The notes under the pieces were generated by a model, which did not search any database, was not told the DNA's origin, and saw only the letters and a list, made by a program, of their open reading frames with translations. From Prunus persica (Eukaryota; Streptophyta; Magnoliopsida; Rosales; Rosaceae), in NCBI RefSeq assembly GCF_000346465.2, contig NC_034010.1, forward strand, positions 29,676,787-29,740,786: a DNA stretch of 64,000 nt, given 5' to 3'. Of the stretch, positions 59,351 to 64,000 are shown in pieces (position 1 is the first letter of the stretch; each line of letters begins with the position of its first letter). The position numbers and the translations under genes were made by a program.

Positions 59351-60125
59351 GTTTTTCTTTTCACTAAGCTCAGTCTTCAATTACTCTGCTTCCTGCTTTT
59401 TAGTGGAATGCATTCAGATTACTTGTAGTTTTAACTAAATTATCTTTATATTTTGCTTATTTTGGAAAATCTATGATGCACAGAAATCTAGAACAGGTGG
59501 TGGATTTTGTTCTGTAATGTTAAATTCGGTAATGATGTTCATAATTAGAGCTCAAAACCTATAAACGGTGCTTTTGTTCAGTTAGGCTGTTGAAAAAATT
59601 GGCCTAGGCGAGTCTAGGCGGGTCTAGGCGGGTCCTTTTTTTTTTCTTTTTTTTTTCCTGACTTTAGCTAAATTATGAACTCGCTTCAATTTCTGATGGC
59701 CACTATACAAAAATTTGTTTTTGATTATGTGTTTTGCATCCTGAAAAGAGAAAGGTGTGGTCGAAAAGTTATTACTAGAGGGAGCAATAGAGATTTTAGC
59801 CTGTAAAAGTAGTATGTAATTGTTAGGAATCTGGTTTGGCCTAAGTTGGATGAGTAGTTGGAAATCCTGACTGAATCAGACTTGGGGAATATACAGACAT
59901 AGAAACACATAGTTGTCATAGACTATGAAGCCGCAATACACCTCTGGAAGGTTGACAAGTTTGACTTTGTTGTCTGCATGAGTGCCTATATCGACGTCGT
60001 TTTTGGCAGCGTTGAAATTGGACTAGTCTTAGCAGTACGTATCATTATTGTGTGTGACAGTAACACTATATCTAACAACTTAAAACTACGCATTAGAACT
60101 AATATTTCTTTTTTGTTCTGTGTAG

Positions 60126-62330
60126 GTTGCAACAACTACTCACAGAAGATCTAAGGTTTCTAATTCAACATTCCATCTCAACCAGCTGCAATGGCACCAC
60201 AGTCAATATGATTCGAATGGTACGTGCTTTCTTTCATCAGATTTCAACTATCTTTCTATTTCAACCAATAGTACTGACAAGAAAATTCATAGCTCTTGAA
60301 TCTCATATTTTGAAAGTTATTCATTTGCAGTAATTTTCCAAGAGGAAGCTTGGTTTGAATCAGTGAGTATTCTGGAGTTTGACTCGGATGATGACTTTAT
60401 CAGTATACATGGAGGTATTGGGCATCAGCCTGTAACTACATATTACAGAGTGAAAGCCTTGTGGTCTTGTTTGATTGCAAAACATCATTACTGCTGAAGT
60501 AATTTTTTCTTGAGCTACTTATTGGAAAAGGATTTTGTTTTGTTTTCTTAATTTTCTTCTCTTATTCTACAGATGGTTTTCCATTAGCAAGTAATCCAGT
60601 TGGGAATATGTCAAGTGGCCAAGTACTTCAGTACGAAAGATCTGCTCGCTTTGTTGATAATGGGTGTAAGTATGAAGAATACCAAAGCTATATGAAAATA
60701 GATGGAGGTAAATCAGATAAAATCACAGGCAAAGATGAGCGCAGGGAATCAAATCGGTTTTCGCTTATTAATCCGCAGGGCTATGAGCTTTTTCACTTAG
60801 GGAAGGCTGATGAAGTTTGCAGTAAGAGGAAGAATATATTGGATCACTCTTATGGAAGCTTTAAAGGACTTACAGAGGATGGACGTGATTCTAATGAAAA
60901 AATTCAAGACAATGCCCTGAAATCCGGCTTATCTCGATTGGTACCTTCTTTAAGTTTCGACGATAAGATTCTAAGTGCACAGAGTTTGGTTCCGCAGTCC
61001 CAGAGAAAGCCATCAGCCGTTTTCAGACTTTCTTTTAAAAGGAGATCCTGTGATGCAGAAGAAACCATTGAACAATGTAAGCATTCAAATAATTCAATTT
61101 TCTTTGAATAGAAAGAAAACTTAGAATATTGGGATTGATGTACATGTATATTACTGAACATTTCAATGATATATCCACAGGTCAATCAAAAAGGTTTCTG
61201 TATCGGCCTAGACCCGGATACATCATTCCATGTTGTAGAGTAGAGAAGCCAACTTTAGGATCTTGGTCTGAGATTCCACCCTCAACTTTTAAATTCTGTG
61301 GCGAGAACTATTTCAAGTATGACTTTGATTTTTTCTTTTGTCAAAACCAACCTGAACTGAATTGAGACATTTGTAACTAATTACTCTGTTCTGCCTTGCT
61401 AATGATAATATTATTTTCTGTTGGTCTACCATCCAGAGATAACGAAAGTCAACTGCTCCGAACTACAGTCCATATACTCCAATAGGTGTTGATGTGCCAG
61501 TATGCCCCAAAAAGATACATCACATTGCCCAGCATCCTGAGCTTCCCAAAGTGAAAGCAAATGGGAAACTGTTCATTGTAAACATACAGGTATTTTTTTC
61601 AGAATTGATTTATCTTGTTATGTTTTGTTTGTTATATTTTGGCAATATCTAATGATATTGCTCTGCGCCTTGTTGCAGTTGCCTACTTATCCTGCTGCAA
61701 TGTTTCTTGGTGATAGTGATGGAGAGGGGATGAGTCTTGTAATGTATTTCAAAGTTTGTGAGAATTTTGATAAAAGACATCTCTCCTCAATTCCAGGACA
61801 GCATCAAGGTAACTTCATTTTGTATGCAACTTCATCCATTTGGATAGGCATGTACTTTATTCTGATGTACTCTCCCTGATGGAAATGTGATCTTATGTTC
61901 AATTGGAACACTCAGTCTGCTGATATATTTGAATGATGCTTTTAGAAAATGGTTGACGCTGAGACAAAAAAAGTTAAAGGATTTGCAAAGGACTCCACTG
62001 TACCTTTTAGAGAAAGACTAAAGATCTTGGCTGAGGTGGTAAATCCTGAAGATCTCGGACGGAGTTCTGCTGAGAAGAAGCTTGTACATGCATATAATGA
62101 CAAACCAGTTCTTTCATGCCCCTAGCACAATTTTTACAAGGTAAACATTGAACATTTATGTTGCTGAGTGTTAAGAAGATGAAACAGAAAAACCATGTTG
62201 TTTGACTTTATCAAGCTCTCTCACATGCAGGGTCCTAACTACTTTGAGATTGATCTGGACATTCATCGCTTCAGCTACATATCAAGGAAGGGTCTCGAAT
62301 TGTTTTATGAACGTCTTAAAAAACGGAATA
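60126..62330 (+). pseudogene. Broken DUF1336 (EDR2-C, CW14-like) gene copy with introns
   Basis: Recognisable exons are 60126-60219, 60331-60414, 60573-61076, 61181-61316, 61437-61589, 61679-61808, 61946-62140 and 62231-62330. Key matches: [99 protein letters not shown] and [20 protein letters not shown]. Defects: a one-base loss near 61446 shifts frame, TAG at 62123-62125 replaces the Gln expected in the SRPQHNFY motif, an extra A lies in the AAAAAA run at 62318-62323, and the last exon stops at GGAATA and continues straight into a palindrome, losing the ILDLGLTIQ region and the end of the domain. Intact family members are lipid-binding-type proteins of unclear role. Confidence 0.88.
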
Positions 62331-62345
62331 GCCGAGCGGCAATAC
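62326..62345. repeat. Terminal palindrome unit fused to the DUF1336 exon
   Basis: GAATAGCCGAGCGGCAATAC. Its first bases GGAATA still match the expected gene sequence, so the junction lies at about 62330. Its right half CGGCAATACTCT equals that of the first unit at 57259-57283. Confidence 0.8.
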
Positions 62346-64000
62346 TCTCTCTTCTAAAATGTTCTATTTGTGGAGTATATTTTAAAAGAAGAAAGAAAAA
62401 AGGAACCAAACTTCAAAACTAGAAGGAGCCGTACCTGATATTTTGTGGTGTCATAAATCACTTTTTGATTCTCTCAAGGAAACTTCCTTACTTGAAAAAC
62501 AAAGTCAATATAATATAATAAAAGAAAAACAAAACAAAGATAAACCAACATGCCTTCTTCTTCTTCTTTTTTAATCAAAAAGAAAAAAGTCTCTCAAAAA
62601 CAACACAAGAAGACTCTCAAATGCAAGCAAATTTTTATTTATATTTTTTGTGATTCTCTTCTTCTCCAGCACTAAGTTGGAAAACAATCATTCACAATAC
62701 CAGACCAATGCCTTTCTTTCAAGGTGTTTTTTTATCTATCAGATCTTTCAAGGTTCTTCCTTTGAATAAATATTTTGTTAAAAAGACCAATGCTTCATTT
62801 GAAAATTTACTAAATGCATCTAAGCAGTGTCTTATTTTGATAAAAATTGTAATGTTAGTGTTTAATTTGTCTGAAGGGGCACACTTTTCGAAATTTGCCC
62901 AGGGTCTTAGAAAACCCTGGACCGGCTTTGGTCATTTTATTTTTTTAACTCAATGAAGTGCTATGCCTAATAATTTTCATTAATCATGGGAGTCATCGGT
63001 AATTTTATACGACATGTCGCAAGAAAGGCTATCACTACTGGACTAATACAAGAGGATGGGCGAATGCAAATTGAAAGTGAGGACACGCGGCCAAGTCCAG
63101 GGTGGAGGCTCCTGATCTCTCAAATGATAAAACATTAACTTAACCCTCGGCCCCTCAGAGTCCCGGACGAGAGTCAGAGCAGATCTGAGAAAATGAGAGA
63201 TGAGAAACAGAGAGGTGGTCTGGAAACCCTAACAATGGCGTTGGCTCTGTGATCGGAGCCTTCGTTGGAGATCAGAGACATGAGCGTGAAGAAAGAGAGA
63301 GACGACGGGGCATGAAGAAAAGCTCCTCCAATGCGATTCTTGTTTTGCGAGGTTTAACGCCTCGATGGCCGCCATTGATCCACGATCGGATCCGTTCAAG
63401 AGCTCACTGTTGAAATCGCGTCGTAATTAACACCAAGACCAGAGATCTGATGGGGCTAGGTATGGGGTTTCCAGGACCCGTCAAAGTTGATTTTGAAATT
63501 TAGGGTTTACTTAGGTTTATGGTTTATGGAGATCATTGTTTTTTATTAGATGGAGTGACATGCCTGGGGAGTTAATTAGTAGGTCGGTCTTTAATTCAAT
63601 GCATTAATGCGTTCGCTGTTTGCTTCCATTCCAGTTACATTCCCTGTCAGCTTGCTCAAGATGTGATAGAGTGCGATGTGGATTGATAGGCACTGACAGT
63701 GGGCCTTCCCTTATCTTTAAGGTTTTACTCCTTTCTCATTCAAGCATTTGGATGTATGTTTTTCTTTTGTAAAATATCAATTTTTGTTTTTAAATGGAAA
63801 CAAAATGAACAAAATAAGTTTCCAGAGGTAAATAGCATAGTATTGTTGAAAACTTGAACGATATATCTGACAAAAAACAAAGTTGGCACACATTATGGGA
63901 GCGCTTTGAAATAGCATATTTTTGTTGAATGATATATTCTGATATGAGGGAGTGGGGTTGGGTACCTTACATATGGAATCGGGAACATTGTGACATTACA
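62346..64000. other. Right flank, no supportable gene
   Basis: AT-rich, with short open frames. The segment about 63090-63500 is richer in G and C and contains AAACCCTAAC and several short ATG-initiated frames (longest 33 codons, MKKSSSNAILVLRGLTPRWP start), resembling a transcribed 5' leader of a gene to the right of the window or a decayed gene start. Confidence 0.45.

Larger units (their letters stand above)
57259..62345. mobile_element. Putative composite gene-capturing element bounded by palindromes
   Basis: From left to right: a ten-unit array of about 20-bp palindromes, an ALP1/Harbinger-derived nuclease fragment (plus), a NET1-type fragment (minus), a three-unit palindrome cluster, an exon-like unknown segment, a broken DUF1336 gene with introns (plus), and a final palindrome fused directly to the last exon. 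Gene fragments from three unrelated loci, in both orientations and with introns kept, are typical of capture by Helitrons or Pack-MULEs. The first and last palindromes share the half-site variant GCGGCAATACTCT. I could not identify classical terminal inverted repeats or a target duplication, so the borders are provisional. Confidence 0.5.

Noticed and set aside
59580..59660. GTCTAGGCGG word repeats as possible element end
   Set aside because: Only three short imperfect copies next to a poly-T run, with no partner sequence elsewhere in the window.

Overview
This window is nuclear DNA from a flowering plant. Its genes are split by AT-rich introns with GT..AG borders, and the spacers are AT-rich, with microsatellites and small MITE-like elements. 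Gene families are land-plant specific (HD-Zip I, SAUR, CRK, GRF, IQD, MIR166, PADRE/DUF4228, plastid HSP21). Spacing of about one gene per 4-5 kb and protein style suggest a eudicot tree of the rose family (Prunus-like). The lineage is an inference and was not tested.

Left part (1-12.2 kb): 1-3.1 kb holds no supportable gene. A plastid-type 6-phosphogluconolactonase gene (minus) lies head-to-head with a ubiquitin-L40e ribosomal fusion gene (plus); 390 bp separate the two start codons, and this spacer carries a telo-box and several site II motifs. A plastid-type aldo-keto reductase gene (minus) follows, then three tandem 171-bp repeats each holding a tRNA-Leu(UAG), a Tourist-like MITE with TAA duplications, and an HD-Zip class I gene of ATHB7/12 type.

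Middle (12.2-44.4 kb): a mostly gene-free stretch contains a clear MIR166 hairpin. Then come an intronless seven-pass membrane protein gene with a 28-bp hairpin in its leader, a SAUR32-type gene with two overlapping uORFs, an 11-exon CDPK-related kinase (minus), a 15-exon coiled-coil protein with a conserved C-terminal domain, and a two-exon 72-residue single-pass membrane protein.

Right part (44.4-57 kb): a GRF gene with an intact miR396 site in its WRC exon, an IQD calmodulin-binding scaffold gene (minus), a plastid small heat-shock protein gene with upstream heat-shock elements, a nested foldback element, and a PADRE/DUF4228 gene (minus).

Most unusual region (57.26-62.35 kb): an array of about 20-bp palindromes (consensus GTATAGCCG-NN-CGGCTATAC, about 50 bp apart) precedes a frameshifted ALP1/Harbinger-derived nuclease fragment, an inverted fragment of a NET1-type actin-binding protein gene, a second small palindrome cluster, and an intron-containing, broken DUF1336 (EDR2-C/CW14-like) gene copy that ends abruptly in another palindrome. 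The two outermost palindromes share a variant half-site found in no other unit. I read this as one composite gene-capturing mobile element, with the palindromes as its structural parts. The mechanism (Helitron-like, Pack-MULE-like or other) is open.
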